From assembly GCA_963777045.1 (NCBI GenBank), contig CAVZPD010000006.1, positions 62,001 through 126,000 on the forward strand: a stretch of DNA of 64,000 nucleotides, written 5' to 3'. The notes beneath the pieces are model-generated. The model worked only from the letters and a program-made list of their open reading frames with translations. It did not search any database and was not told where the DNA came from. A program made the position numbers and the translations under genes. Each line of letters begins with the position of its first letter. The first letter of the stretch is position 1. This stretch comes from JAPSGM01 sp963777045. GTDB lineage: Bacteria > Chloroflexota > Limnocylindria > QHBO01. Below, one piece after another: positions 50,340 to 59,220 of the stretch.

Positions 50340-53300
50340 TTGGACACTGCTGGCACGCAGACGCAGGAGCCGATGGCCGGGGTGGAGCTCGCGGTTCGAC
50401 TGCTGGGACAGGTCGAGCTGTGGCGTGACGGGGCGGCGATTCCCGCCGGTGGACCGACTCAGCGCGCGGTGCTGGCGATACTGGCGTTGCGTGCCGGAGA
50501 GCCGGTGGCAGTTGAATCACTGTCCGACGGCATCTGGGGCGAGGCCGAGGAGCCGGCTGGCGCCCTGAAGGCGATGCAGGTCCACATCGCCCGCCTGCGC
50601 AGGGTCGTCGCCCACGACAGCACCCAGCCGATTGAGACCGTGTCCGGCGGCTACCGCCTCGATCCGGACGGCCTGACCATCGATGCCCCCGTCTTCGAGC
50701 GCGAGCTGGCCGCAGGTCGCCAGCAGCTTGCCGACGGCGATGCCCATGCCGCCGCCGACACCCTGGCCGCCGCCCTGGCACTGTGGCGCGGCCCGGCGCT
50801 GATGGACCTGCGCGACTTTCCCTTTGCCGCCCACGTCGCGGTCCGCTACGACGAGCTGCGCATCGATGCCGCCGAGGAGGCCGTCGCCGCCCGCCTGGCG
50901 CTGGGCGAGTCGCGGGCCCTGGTGCCCGAGCTGCAGGCGCTGATCGCCGCCAACCCCTACCGTGAGCGGCTGCACGCCCAGCTCATGACGGCCCTGTACC
51001 GGGCCGGGCAGCAGGCCGCCGCGCTGGACGCCTTCACCGCCGCCCGCCGTCGGCTGGTGCTCGACCTGGGGGTAGAGCCCGGTCCCGAGCTGCAACGGCT
51101 TCAGCAGCAGATCCTGGCCCAGGATCCGGTCCTGTCGGGACCGGCAACAGCACCGCCCAGTGCCCCGATGCAGCAGCCACCGGTCGCGTCCCGCGCGCGA
51201 TCTCGCCTCCCGGCGGCGCCCGTGCTGTTCGGCCGCGAGGCACTGCTGGACGAGCTGGACGATATGGCCTCCAGCGAACGTCTCATGACCCTGACTGGAA
51301 CCGGCGGCAGCGGCAAGACGGTGCTGGCCATCGCCCTGGCACACCGGCTGGCTGATCGCTTCCCGAACGGCGCTGCCTTTGTCGATCTGGCCGCGGTCAG
51401 ACGACCCGATCAGGTGCTGCCGGCGCTGGCCGCTGCGCTCGGCGTCTCACCACAGGGCCGCTCGCTGGCCGAGCAGCTGGCCGAGGTCCTGGCCGACCAG
51501 CGCCGGTTGGTGCTGCTCGACAATTGCGAGCACGTCCTCGGTGCCGTGTCGGACCTGGCCCCCCTCGCGGACGCGACCGCGGGGCAGTTCATCGCCACTA
51601 GCCGCGCGACACTCGGGCTGAAAGCCGAGCACGTCGTGCCGGTGCCTCCCCTATCGCTGCCCGACGATCCTGACTGCGATCTTAGCGACGAGCCGGCCGT
51701 CCACGTCTTCCGGCGTGCGGCCACCAACGCCGGCGCTCAGCTCAGCCCCGACGACTTGCCGGCGGTGGCCGCCATTTGCCGTGCCGTCGACGGCCTGCCG
51801 CTGGCGATCGAGCTGGTGGCGGCCCAGACCCGGGTCGAGGCACCAGCGGAGCTGGCGGCCACCCTCCACGAGCGGCTCCCGGCCCTGGCCGCCACCGCGA
51901 GGGACATCCCGGATCGTCAGCGGACCATGGAGTCCGCGATCGCCTGGAGCCTGGACCGCCTTTCCCAGGAGGAGCGGCGGGCTTTCAGCGTTTTGGCGGT
52001 CTTTGCGGGCGGTTTCGACGCGCACGGCGCTGCGAGAATCCTGGATCGTGGCCGCGCAGCCACGCTCGGTCTTCTGGCCGCACTCCTGGACGCCTCATTG
52101 CTCATCCGCCAGCCACCAGGGGCCGGTCGCGCTCGCTTCCGCATGCTCGAGCCACTCAGGGACGTGGCGAGCGCGACAGTCGATGCCCGCGAGCTGATGA
52201 GGAGCCGACGCCGACACGCCGACCTGATGATCGCCGAGGCCGAACGCCTGTGTCCCGCGGCCTCTGGGTGCCGGCGCCCGGAAGACTTCGCACAGCTGCG
52301 CGTCGAGCATCCCAATTTGCTGGCAGCGCTGGACTATTTGGCCGGGGCGGACGCGGATGCCTGCATGAGCCTGATTGTCGACCTCGACCCATACTGGTAC
52401 ATGGCCGCCCACGACCGCGAGGCGCGGCGCATGGCCGGGGAGCTTCTCGCCACCGGGTCACTCTCAGACCGCAACACCTGTCTGGCATTGACCTACAGGG
52501 CTGCCTACGGTGGGCGCATTCGTGGTGAGCCGTTTGACCTCGATCGGACGAGCGAAATGCTCGACCGGGCAGGCCGTCTGGCAGATCATCTCGGGGACGA
52601 CGCGCTGACCGTCCATGTGCGATTGGCCGAGGCCGATCTGGCACTCATCTCGGGGAATGACGAGGCACAACTGCATGCGGTGCGCTCTGCTATTGAGTGC
52701 GCCAGGCGTGTGAAGGACGACGGCCGTCTGGTGCGAGCACTCATGCGTATGCCAAACCTGGACCAGGCGTTGTTGGACGAAGCCCTTCAGATCACCGATC
52801 GATTCCCGATGTGGCGGGGGATCGTGCTGGCTAGTCTCCAAAGCTGGCACTCCACATACGGCGCGGACCCGGCAATGGCAGCTCGCTGGGGACGCGAGGC
52901 GCTGGAGTTCGCGGAGCGCTGGGATACGCCGGTCATGGCAGCGCTCGTCCGCGGGAACTCCGGCGTCATTGCCGTACGCATGGGTCAGCTCGAACGCGGA
53001 CAGCGGAATCTGCTGGCCGCACTCCATGTACTCGATCGAAGCGGCCGCCGGATGCTGTCGATGCATCCACTGTCAGGCATGGCCGAGCTGGAGGCAGTCC
53101 GAGGTAGATGGCGGAACGCCCTGATCTTGCACGCAGCGGCACACTCCATCGCGACGAGCATCGGCTACGAGGGGTTCGCCAGGGACCCCGAGCCCGCGAC
53201 GGAAGAGTGGATGCGCACCGCAGAGTCGCATATCGGCGCCGCGGCCGCCGCCGAAGCCCGCGCCATCGGTGAACAGATGACCTACCGCGAGGCAGTCGAC

Positions 53301-53390
53301 TTCGCGTTTGAGGTCAACGGCCTGCATCCCGTGCAGACGCCTGTCCCGTCGCACATCGCGGCGGCGCCGGCGTCACGTCGGACACAGTGA
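50340..53390 (+). CDS. AfsR/SARP-type transcriptional regulator with STAND ATPase domain
   Basis: A 1016-residue regulator. Residues about 15-110 are an OmpR-like winged helix (VRLLGQVELWRDG, SGGYRLDPDGL). Residues 112-260 form the bacterial transcriptional activation domain (BTAD) with ALALWRGPALMDL, NPYRERLHAQLMTALYRAGQQAAALDAF and LDLGVEPGPELQRLQQQIL. Residues about 290-560 are a STAND/NB-ARC ATPase with Walker A GTGGSGKT (near 320), Walker B RLVLLDNCEHVL and GLPLAIELVAAQ. The rest is helical, probably TPR-like sensor repeats. Such proteins activate metabolite or stress genes. TTG 50340 is chosen because GAGGAG lies 7 nt upstream; ATG 50373 is possible. The last 1 kb looks less GC-rich than the surroundings. 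Confidence 0.88.
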   Translation: MDTAGTQTQEPMAGVELAVRLLGQVELWRDGAAIPAGGPTQRAVLAILALRAGEPVAVESLSDGIWGEAEEPAGALKAMQVHIARLRRVVAHDSTQPIETVSGGYRLDPDGLTIDAPVFERELAAGRQQLADGDAHAAADTLAAALALWRGPALMDLRDFPFAAHVAVRYDELRIDAAEEAVAARLALGESRALVPELQALIAANPYRERLHAQLMTALYRAGQQAAALDAFTAARRRLVLDLGVEPGPELQRLQQQILAQDPVLSGPATAPPSAPMQQPPVASRARSRLPAAPVLFGREALLDELDDMASSERLMTLTGTGGSGKTVLAIALAHRLADRFPNGAAFVDLAAVRRPDQVLPALAAALGVSPQGRSLAEQLAEVLADQRRLVLLDNCEHVLGAVSDLAPLADATAGQFIATSRATLGLKAEHVVPVPPLSLPDDPDCDLSDEPAVHVFRRAATNAGAQLSPDDLPAVAAICRAVDGLPLAIELVAAQTRVEAPAELAATLHERLPALAATARDIPDRQRTMESAIAWSLDRLSQEERRAFSVLAVFAGGFDAHGAARILDRGRAATLGLLAALLDASLLIRQPPGAGRARFRMLEPLRDVASATVDARELMRSRRRHADLMIAEAERLCPAASGCRRPEDFAQLRVEHPNLLAALDYLAGADADACMSLIVDLDPYWYMAAHDREARRMAGELLATGSLSDRNTCLALTYRAAYGGRIRGEPFDLDRTSEMLDRAGRLADHLGDDALTVHVRLAEADLALISGNDEAQLHAVRSAIECARRVKDDGRLVRALMRMPNLDQALLDEALQITDRFPMWRGIVLASLQSWHSTYGADPAMAARWGREALEFAERWDTPVMAALVRGNSGVIAVRMGQLERGQRNLLAALHVLDRSGRRMLSMHPLSGMAELEAVRGRWRNALILHAAAHSIATSIGYEGFARDPEPATEEWMRTAESHIGAAAAAEARAIGEQMTYREAVDFAFEVNGLHPVQTPVPSHIAAAPASRRTQ

Positions 53391-53422
53391 TCCACCCAAC
53401 GGCTTCCGGTTGGGAAAACGTC

Positions 53423-53498
53423 TGGCGTCCCCGGCAGGATTCGAACCTGCGACCGGCGGTTTAGAAGACCGCTGCTCTGTCCTCTGAGCTACGGGGAC
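53423..53498 (-). tRNA. tRNA-Arg (anticodon UCU)
   Basis: On the minus strand the sequence folds into a full cloverleaf. The acceptor stem is GTCCCCG with CGGGGAC. The D arm includes GCTCAGAGGACAGAGC. The anticodon stem-loop is GCGGT-CTTCTAA-ACCGC, giving anticodon TCT (reads AGA/AGG). The T arm is GCAGG-TTCGAAT-CCTGC. The discriminator is G and the CCA end is encoded (GCCA). Confidence 0.95.
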
Positions 53499-53587
53499 GC
53501 GCCCGCACAGGATAGTCGGGCGTGCCGCCCGCCGGCCCGCAGCCGGGCATCCGGCCGGCCGCTCCATCGGCCCAACTTCGGCTGCGC

Positions 53588-53593
53588 TAGACT
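53588..53593 (+). promoter_or_regulatory. -10 box of a probable leaderless promoter
   Basis: TAGACT ends 9 nt before ATG 53603, with no Shine-Dalgarno in the gap. Confidence 0.4.
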
Positions 53594-53602
53594 CAAGCAC
53601 CG

Positions 53603-53905
53603 ATGGCCGACGACGACCGCATCCTGATCCAGACCCAGCTGCAGCCGACCCAGATCGAGACCGACAAGCAGCTCCTCCGCGACGAGGACCTCCTCAATGA
53701 GGAGCACCTGCGCCGCATGGACCAGGTCCTGCTGCGGCGGAACCTCGACCACGCTCGGATGTTCAGTCGCAAGCTCTCACTCGAGCTCCAGAACTACGTG
53801 CATCTCTACACGCCGGAGGCGAACGAGCTCCGGCGCCGGATCGAGAAGTACATGGTCATGGAGCGGATGATCGAGCGAGAGATGGCGCGCCGCCACACCT
53901 ACTGA
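53603..53905 (+). CDS. Small helical protein of unknown function
   Basis: A 100-residue, highly charged protein with a mostly helical sequence: LRDEDLLNEEHLRRMDQVLLRRNLDHARMFSRKLSLELQNYVHLYTPEANELRRRIEKYMVMERMIEREMARRH. It has no cysteines, no membrane segment and no signal peptide. Heptad-like spacing of Leu and Met suggests a coiled coil or dimer. I recognise no family. The start is probably leaderless (TAGACT 9 nt upstream). It lies after the divergent tRNA-Arg gene and before the region with DnaA-box sequences. Confidence 0.6.
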   Translation: MADDDRILIQTQLQPTQIETDKQLLRDEDLLNEEHLRRMDQVLLRRNLDHARMFSRKLSLELQNYVHLYTPEANELRRRIEKYMVMERMIEREMARRHTY

Positions 53906-53944
53906 GCGCGCAGCCGGGTCGGCACAGTCGGCAGGACCGGCAGT

Positions 53945-53985
53945 TGTGGATATCGTGGTGCGCCGGCCCGGACCCATGTGGATAA
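53945..53985. promoter_or_regulatory. Two DnaA-box-like sites
   Basis: TGTGGATAA (53977-53985) is the exact reverse complement of the DnaA-box consensus TTATCCACA. TGTGGATAT (53945-53953) differs by one base. Their starts are 32 bp apart in the 167-bp gap between two convergent small genes, which holds no other gene. A further perfect box is at 54551. Confidence 0.5.
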
Positions 53986-54072
53986 CCCTCGCCCCCTTGC
54001 ATCGCCTCTCGCCAGGGACCGGTACCGCAGTCCGGGGTGGGTCCTGGAACCGGACCTCCAGGGGGAGGCGAG

Positions 54073-54429
54073 TCAGCCCAGCGCGGGGTTGGGGATGCCC
54101 AGCGGCCTCTGCCGGGCGGCCGACTCGGGCGCATCGTCCGGGGCGGCGACCACGCCGCGAACCCAGGCGGCGACCCGCGGCATGTCGAACAGGCTGAAGG
54201 TCAACCCGCGCCTCGCGAGCTCCTCCGTATCCCAGCCGTGGAACTCCCGACGTGCGGCGACGGCGCACATCTCGTCGTAGAGCTCCGGCCAGCTGACCTG
54301 GCGGCGCTGGTGGCAGAAACGGATGAACTCGGCGATATCAGGGGAGGGCAGGTCTCGGTTGATGTCGCTCCGCATCGGTCGCGCGGTTGGCGCACTCGAC
54401 CGCTCGGACATGGGCACGGAAGCCTCCAT
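54073..54429 (-). CDS. Small conserved-looking hypothetical protein
   Basis: A 118-residue soluble protein. The central part PSPDIAEFIRFCHQRRQVSWPELYDEMCAVAARREFHGW (key: EFI-FC-----V-WPELYDEMC-VA) followed by DTEELARRGLTFSLFDMPRVAAWV matches a pattern I associate with short hypothetical proteins of actinobacteria and Chloroflexota; the role is unknown. The N-terminus up to MSERSS may be too long: ATG 54411 is an alternative. No membrane segment. It is convergent to the helical small protein, with DnaA-box-like sites between them. Confidence 0.55.
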   Translation of the reverse strand: MEASVPMSERSSAPTARPMRSDINRDLPSPDIAEFIRFCHQRRQVSWPELYDEMCAVAARREFHGWDTEELARRGLTFSLFDMPRVAAWVRGVVAAPDDAPESAARQRPLGIPNPALG

Positions 54430-54550
54430 GGTCGGTGGTTGCTGGGCTCGGATCGCGAGGACGCCGGATGAGTGCTGATGAGCAGATTAGGCGTCGGCGC
54501 CGAAGTCTAGGGCGCCTGAATGGCCTTGCGAAGGGGGTCTGTCCACCAAG

Positions 54551-54559
54551 TTATCCACA
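54551..54559. promoter_or_regulatory. Perfect DnaA-box sequence
   Basis: TTATCCACA matches the DnaA-box consensus exactly. It lies in the 199-bp gap between the genes ending at 54629 and starting at 54429, about 570 bp from the pair near 53.96 kb. No other gene is seen in this gap. Confidence 0.5.
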
Positions 54560-54628
54560 ACAATCTCCACACCGTTGACGGTGGGCCGCTCGCCGTGCTC
54601 AGCGGCCGGTGGATAGCCTCGCGAACGG

Positions 54629-55081
54629 TCAGGTGCCGGGCTTGAAAACCATGAGGACGATGATCACGGCGAAGCTCACGAGCTCCAACCGTGACACGAC
54701 CAGCATGCGATTCACGACTTGGCGACCGGCGGCGGAGCCTGGTCCCTCGGTCTCGAAGAGCCCCGCGGCGCGCTTTGCGCTGGGTCCCAGGAAGAGCGCG
54801 CCGGCGACGGCCGAAAGGACCCATAGGCCGACCGCCGCCGCCACCCAGGGCTGCGCGAACGACCAGCGCAGGTAGGTCATCCAGGCGCCGGCCGCGAAGA
54901 GCACGAGCGCCACCGGCATGAAGACGTGGGAGCCGAGCGCCTCGAGCCGCCTGCCGAACCGTGGCAGCTCCATGGGATCGTCCGATCGGCTGATCATCCA
55001 GGCCAGCGCCTGGGCGGCAAACGCGCCGCCGACCCAGATCACGGCGCTCACGATATGGATGAGGAGCAGCAGCTGGTACAT
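54629..55081 (-). CDS. DUF2269-like integral membrane protein
   Basis: A 150-residue membrane protein with four helices. The first helix reads MYQLLLLIHIVSAVIWVGGAFAAQALAW, with the LxxHIxSAVIWVGG pattern of the DUF2269/CopD-like putative haem-binding membrane proteins. Helix 2 is VFMPVALVLFAAGAWMTYL, helix 3 WVAAAVGLWVLSAVAGALFLG and helix 4 LELVSFAVIIVLMVFKPG. A conserved His in helix 1 may bind haem. ATG 55081 is chosen at the start of the first helix; the frame open to 55204 adds a charged stretch without pattern. It resembles the gene at 12.1 kb. Confidence 0.7.
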   Translation of the reverse strand: MYQLLLLIHIVSAVIWVGGAFAAQALAWMISRSDDPMELPRFGRRLEALGSHVFMPVALVLFAAGAWMTYLRWSFAQPWVAAAVGLWVLSAVAGALFLGPSAKRAAGLFETEGPGSAAGRQVVNRMLVVSRLELVSFAVIIVLMVFKPGT

Positions 55082-55221
55082 CGCACTCTGCCTCCGTATT
55101 CGTTGTCGCGCCGCAGCATACCCGCGCTGCTTCCTGGCCTCCTGGGACGCGCGGCCTTTGCCCGCGGGAATGTCAGGCGGGCACGCTCGCGCCACGAGCA
55201 TCACGAGCGAGGAGCGACGGC

Positions 55222-55707
55222 ATGTGGCGGCAGGTCGAGGTCAACACCCGCATCGATCACCCGGTCAGCGAGGTCTTTGCCTACCTCGCCGACCCGATGC
55301 GCTGGCACGAGTTCGCACCAGCCTGCATCTACCGTCGCCAGATCGACCCCGGCCCGCCACGGGTCGGCACGCGCTGGCGGTCGACCGACATGATCGGCCC
55401 GATCCCCTACCGCTTCATCGATACGCTCTTCGAGCTCGAGTCGAACCGGCGCGTGGTCTGGCACTCGTCGGCTCCATGGAACGCACGGGTCGAGTACCTC
55501 TGCATGCCCGACGAGTGCGGGACGCTGGTCCGCGCCCGCTACGAGGGCGACATCTCGGGATCGATGCGTTTCCTGGTGGGCTGGATGCCGAACCGGCTGA
55601 CGCACTGGATCCTGGCCGGCGACTTCCGGCGCCTGCGCCGGCTGCTCGCGCGACGAACGGCGGTGAAGGCAGAGCCGGCATCCGTGATGCGACCCCGAAC
55701 GGGATGA
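55222..55707 (+). CDS. SRPBCC (START-like) domain protein
   Basis: A 161-residue protein with the polyketide-cyclase/SRPBCC fold. It starts WRQVEVNTRIDHPVSEVFAYLADPMRWHEF, the standard opening (V------I--P---V--Y--D---W--W/F). Strands follow with GTRWRSTDMIGPIPYRFIDTLFELESNRRVVWHSS and end with a long C-terminal helix (MRFLVGWMPNRLTHWILAGDFRRLRRLLARR). Such proteins bind hydrophobic ligands or act as cyclases and co-chaperones; the ligand is unknown. ATG 55222 follows GGAG at about 9 nt. Confidence 0.85.
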   Translation: MWRQVEVNTRIDHPVSEVFAYLADPMRWHEFAPACIYRRQIDPGPPRVGTRWRSTDMIGPIPYRFIDTLFELESNRRVVWHSSAPWNARVEYLCMPDECGTLVRARYEGDISGSMRFLVGWMPNRLTHWILAGDFRRLRRLLARRTAVKAEPASVMRPRTG

Positions 55708-55749
55708 ACGCCCGCTGCTGACCTCCGCCTCGCTGCGGGCGGGGGGTCG

Positions 55750-55755
55750 TACCAT
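55750..55755 (+). promoter_or_regulatory. -10 box of a probable leaderless promoter
   Basis: TACCAT ends 7 nt before ATG 55763 of the CtaG-type gene, which supports 55763 rather than 55754 as start. Confidence 0.4.
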
Positions 55756-55762
55756 GCGGGCC

Positions 55763-56737
55763 ATGTCGGCACGATCCCCCGCCGCGCTCCTGCGAAGCGC
55801 CGCCGCGACGACCCTCGGCGCGGGGAGCGCCGTGCTGATCGCCGGGCAGGTGCTCGCGCACGGGAGCGAGGCCCCTGAGCCGACCCTGGGTGCCGTCGCC
55901 ACGACCTGGCTGACCGATCCGCTGCCGTGGATCGGTGCGTTGCTGGCAGCCGCCGCGTACCTGTTCGCCATGCGGCGCGTGAACCACGCGCATCCGCGCA
56001 ACCCCGTCCCGCGATGGCGGATGGCGGCGTGGCTTGCCGGCGCGGGCATTGGCCTGCTCGCGCTGGTGTCGGCCATCGACGTCTACGCCGAGGAGCTGCT
56101 CTGGGTGCATATGGTCCAGCACCTCCTGCTGAGCATGGTGGTCCCGCCACTGCTGGCACTCGGCGCCCCCGTCACCCTGGGCCTTCGCGCCGCCCCCGCT
56201 GGCGTCCGGCAGCGCCTGCTCGTGCCGGCGCTCCACTCGCGCCTCCTCCGGCTCGTCGCGTCACCGCTCGTCGCGTGGCCCCTCTTCACGCTGGTCATGT
56301 GGGCGACGCACTTCACGCCCATCTACGACGCGGCCCTGGAGGATCCGGGGCTGCACCTGCTGGAGCACCTCGCCTTCCTGACGACGGGGGTCCTCTTCTG
56401 GTGGCCGATCGTTGCCGCCGATCCCGGCCCCAGGCGGATGTCGTATGCCGGGCGGGCGGTCTACCTGCTGCTCCAGATGCCGATCAGCGCCGCGGTGGGA
56501 CTCGCCATCTACTTCGCCCCCGGGATCCTCTACCGCCACTACGCGACCGGCGAACGCGCCTGGGGACCGTCTCCGCTGCTCGACCAGCAGATCGGCGGGC
56601 TGCTGATGTGGACCGCCGGCGACCTGGTGATGCTGCTCGCCGTCGCAGCGCTGGTTGCGGCCTGGATGCGCGCCGACGTCCGCCGCAGCCGGCGCCTCGA
56701 CCTGCAGAGAGCGGCGCTCGACGAGGCCGGCGACTAG
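55763..56737 (+). CDS. ctaG: Cytochrome c oxidase assembly protein, CtaG (caa3_CtaG) family
   Basis: A 324-residue membrane protein with about seven to eight helices. Family signatures are WVHMVQHLLLSMVVPPLLALGAPVTL, WPLFTLVMWATHFTPIYDAAL, HLLEHLAFLTTGVLFWWPI and a C-terminal DQQIGGLLMWTAGDLVMLLA. The histidines of MVQHL, THF and LEHLAF probably bind copper. CtaG of this type supports insertion of copper into the oxidase. ATG 55763 is chosen from the -10 position; ATG 55754 would add three residues. It converges with the oxidase operon, 9 bp away, which strengthens the assignment. Confidence 0.9.
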   Translation: MSARSPAALLRSAAATTLGAGSAVLIAGQVLAHGSEAPEPTLGAVATTWLTDPLPWIGALLAAAAYLFAMRRVNHAHPRNPVPRWRMAAWLAGAGIGLLALVSAIDVYAEELLWVHMVQHLLLSMVVPPLLALGAPVTLGLRAAPAGVRQRLLVPALHSRLLRLVASPLVAWPLFTLVMWATHFTPIYDAALEDPGLHLLEHLAFLTTGVLFWWPIVAADPGPRRMSYAGRAVYLLLQMPISAAVGLAIYFAPGILYRHYATGERAWGPSPLLDQQIGGLLMWTAGDLVMLLAVAALVAAWMRADVRRSRRLDLQRAALDEAGD

Positions 56738-56746
56738 AGCCGGCGG

Positions 56747-57352
56747 CTAGAGGATGTAGAGCGTCGAGAACAGGAAGAGCCAGACCACGTCCACGAAGTG
56801 CCAGTAGTAGCTCGCGGCCTCGACGGCCGTGTGGCGCTCGGCATTGACGTAGCCCTTGCGCGCGCGGTTGGCAACCATGGCGATCAGCAGCAACCCCACC
56901 AGGACGTGCGCCCCGTGGAAGCCGGTGAGCGTGTAGAAGGTCGACCCGAAGACCCCGTCGGCAAGGCCGAACCCGTTCGTCGCGAACTCGTAGGCCTGGA
57001 TAGCCAGGAAGATGCCGCCGAGCACGATGCTGGCGACGAGCCAGCGCATGAGGCGACCATGGTCGTCACGCGCGACGGCGCGCACGGCCAGCTGCATCGT
57101 CACGCTGCTGCTGACGAGGAGGATGGTGTTGAGCCCCGGCAGCAGCAGCTCCGGCCGCTCGAGCTCCCCTACCGGGGGCCAGTCGGGCGCCTGGCTGCGC
57201 ACCACGAAGTAGGCGGCGAAGAGCGCGCCGAAGAGCATGATCTCCGAGAGGATCCCGAGCTTGACGCCCAGGAGCATCCGTTCGCGCGCCCCAGCACTCT
57301 CCTCGTGGGCGTGCCCCGGGACGCCAATCGTCGCATCCGCGTGGGCGGTCAC
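56747..57352 (-). CDS. ctaE: Cytochrome c oxidase subunit III (haem-copper oxidase)
   Basis: A 201-residue protein with five helices, typical of bacterial subunit III in the short form. After GARERMLLGVKLGILSEIMLFGALFAAYFVV come further helices with GLNTILLVSSSVTMQLAVRA, GGIFLAIQAYEF, YTLTGFHGAHVLVGLLLIAM and the end ASYYWHFVDVVWLFLFSTLY. ILSEIMLF and the histidines of GFHGAHV and YYWHFVDVVW are family signatures. GTG 57352 overlaps the stop of subunit I (GTGA), so it is translated with it. It is the last gene of the oxidase operon. Confidence 0.93.
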   Translation of the reverse strand: MTAHADATIGVPGHAHEESAGARERMLLGVKLGILSEIMLFGALFAAYFVVRSQAPDWPPVGELERPELLLPGLNTILLVSSSVTMQLAVRAVARDDHGRLMRWLVASIVLGGIFLAIQAYEFATNGFGLADGVFGSTFYTLTGFHGAHVLVGLLLIAMVANRARKGYVNAERHTAVEAASYYWHFVDVVWLFLFSTLYIL

Positions 57353-59220
57353 GGCTGCGGCCTCCCCGGTGCGGGCGTGGCCTGGCCGCTGATCGGGCGG
57401 GGCGCTCCGTACCGGTACGGGAGCCCGCTCACGGTGGGGATGTTGCTGAAGTTCTCGATCGGCGGCGGCGAGGCGCCCAGCCACTCGAGCGTCTGCGCAT
57501 CCCACGGGTTATCAGCCTGGGCAACGCGCCGCCCGCGCCACGACTTCACGATGTTGTAGGCGAAGACCGCGACCGAGAGCGCGATGTTGACGGCCATGAT
57601 GCTGACCCACAGGTTCACCCCGCCAAGCTCCGGCGGATAGTCGGCCACCCGTCGGCGCATGCCCTGGATGCCAAGCCAGAACATCGGCAGGAAGGTCAGG
57701 TTGAAGGCGAGGGTGAACCACCAGAAGTGGAGCCGTCCCAGGCGCTCGGAGTACATCCGGCCGGTGATCTTCGGGAACCAGTAGTAGGTCCCGGCGAAGA
57801 GGCCGTAGATGGTCGCGCCGATGATCGTGTAGTGGAAGTGCGCGACCACGAAGTAGGTGTCGGACAGGACGATATCGGTGGGCACATCGGCGAGGTAGAC
57901 ACCGGTGATGCCGCCGATGACGAAGGCCCACAGGAAGCCGTAGACCCAGAGCATCGGCACCTTGAAGCGAATGCGGCCCAGCCAGAGCGTGCCGACGGCG
58001 CACAGGAAGACCAGCCCGGTCGGCACGCTGATCAGCTCGGTGGTGAGCATGATCGGGATGTGGAAGAAGGTCGCCATGCCGCTCACGAACATGTGGTGCG
58101 CCCAGACCATGAACGAGAGCACGCCGATGCTGATGAAGCTGAAGACCGCGAGCGGGTAGGCGAAGAGCGGCTTGCGCGCGAAGACCGGCACGATCTCGAG
58201 GATGGCCCCGAGGCCGGGCACGGCCATGATGTAGACCGCGGGGTGCGAGTAGAACCAGAAGAGGTGCTGGAACAGGACGACGTCGCCGCCGCCCTTGATG
58301 CGGAAGAACGAGGTGCCGATCAGGCGGTCGAAGAGCAGCATGGTCATGGCGCCGGCAACCACGGAGGTGGCGATCAGGACCAGCGATGCGGTCACGGTCA
58401 TCGCCCATACGAAGATGGGCATCCGCATCAGCGACATGCCGGGGGCTCGCATGCGAAAGACTGTGACGAGGAAGTTGACCGCACTGAGGATCGACGAGAC
58501 GCCGATGGTGACGAACGCCATGAGGTACGCCTGCTGGCCGAGGCTTGCCTGCTGGCTGAGCGGCGGGTAGGCGGTCCAGCCGGTGTCGAAGCCGCCGAGC
58601 AACGGGTTGATGGCCACGAAGAGGAGGGGGACGGGGAGCAGCCAGTAGCTGAGTGCGTTTGCCTTGGGGAAGGCCATGTCGCGCGCCCCGACCATGATCG
58701 GCACCAGGTAGTTGCCCAGCCCACCGATGATCGAGATCAGGGCGACGGTGATCATCATCGCCCCGTGCGTGCTCATGATCGTGTTGTAGAGATCCTTGTC
58801 GGTGGCCACGCCCGGCTGCGCGAGCTCGAAGCGCATGAACATGGCCGCGGTGCCCGCCACGAAGAAGAGCATGAAGGCGGTGACCAGGTACTGGACGCCG
58901 ATCACCTTGTGGTCGGTGGTGAACTGGAAGTAGCGCCGCCAATCGCCGGCCCGCCCGTGCGCTGCGTGCTCCTCCTCGGCATCGATCTCGCCACCGAAGA
59001 TCCACGTCAGCCAGAACCGGAAGGCGCCGATCCCGAGCAGGAAGCCGAAGACGGTCCCCAGGTAGCCGACGCCCAGGATGTGCCCTGGCTTGACGCCGAC
59101 GCCGACGACGCCGAGCAGCGCGATGCCGCCACCACCGATCGCGAAGCCTGCGAGTGCGCCGAGGCTCGCGCGCAGGAAACCGGGCTGCCTGGTCGCCTCG
59201 ATCGGGGCCGCACGCATCAT
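57349..59220 (-). CDS. ctaD: Cytochrome c oxidase subunit I (A2-type haem-copper oxidase)
   Basis: A 623-residue protein, longer than usual (about 550). Residues about 20-75 carry two extra N-terminal helices (GFAIGGGGIALLGVVGVGV and a VFGFLLGIGAF helix) before the common core begins at FTTDHKVIGVQYL. Haem and copper ligands are in MSTHGAMMI, FYSHPAVYIM, MVWAHHMFVSGM and VVAHFHYTIIG. In helix VI the segment is YSHPAVY rather than GHPEVY: the Glu is absent and Tyr-Ser is present, which defines type A2 oxidases known from Thermus and Rhodothermus. This pumps protons while reducing oxygen. It overlaps ctaC by ATGA and ctaE by GTGA. Confidence 0.95.
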   Translation of the reverse strand: MMRAAPIEATRQPGFLRASLGALAGFAIGGGGIALLGVVGVGVKPGHILGVGYLGTVFGFLLGIGAFRFWLTWIFGGEIDAEEEHAAHGRAGDWRRYFQFTTDHKVIGVQYLVTAFMLFFVAGTAAMFMRFELAQPGVATDKDLYNTIMSTHGAMMITVALISIIGGLGNYLVPIMVGARDMAFPKANALSYWLLPVPLLFVAINPLLGGFDTGWTAYPPLSQQASLGQQAYLMAFVTIGVSSILSAVNFLVTVFRMRAPGMSLMRMPIFVWAMTVTASLVLIATSVVAGAMTMLLFDRLIGTSFFRIKGGGDVVLFQHLFWFYSHPAVYIMAVPGLGAILEIVPVFARKPLFAYPLAVFSFISIGVLSFMVWAHHMFVSGMATFFHIPIMLTTELISVPTGLVFLCAVGTLWLGRIRFKVPMLWVYGFLWAFVIGGITGVYLADVPTDIVLSDTYFVVAHFHYTIIGATIYGLFAGTYYWFPKITGRMYSERLGRLHFWWFTLAFNLTFLPMFWLGIQGMRRRVADYPPELGGVNLWVSIMAVNIALSVAVFAYNIVKSWRGRRVAQADNPWDAQTLEWLGASPPPIENFSNIPTVSGLPYRYGAPRPISGQATPAPGRPQP

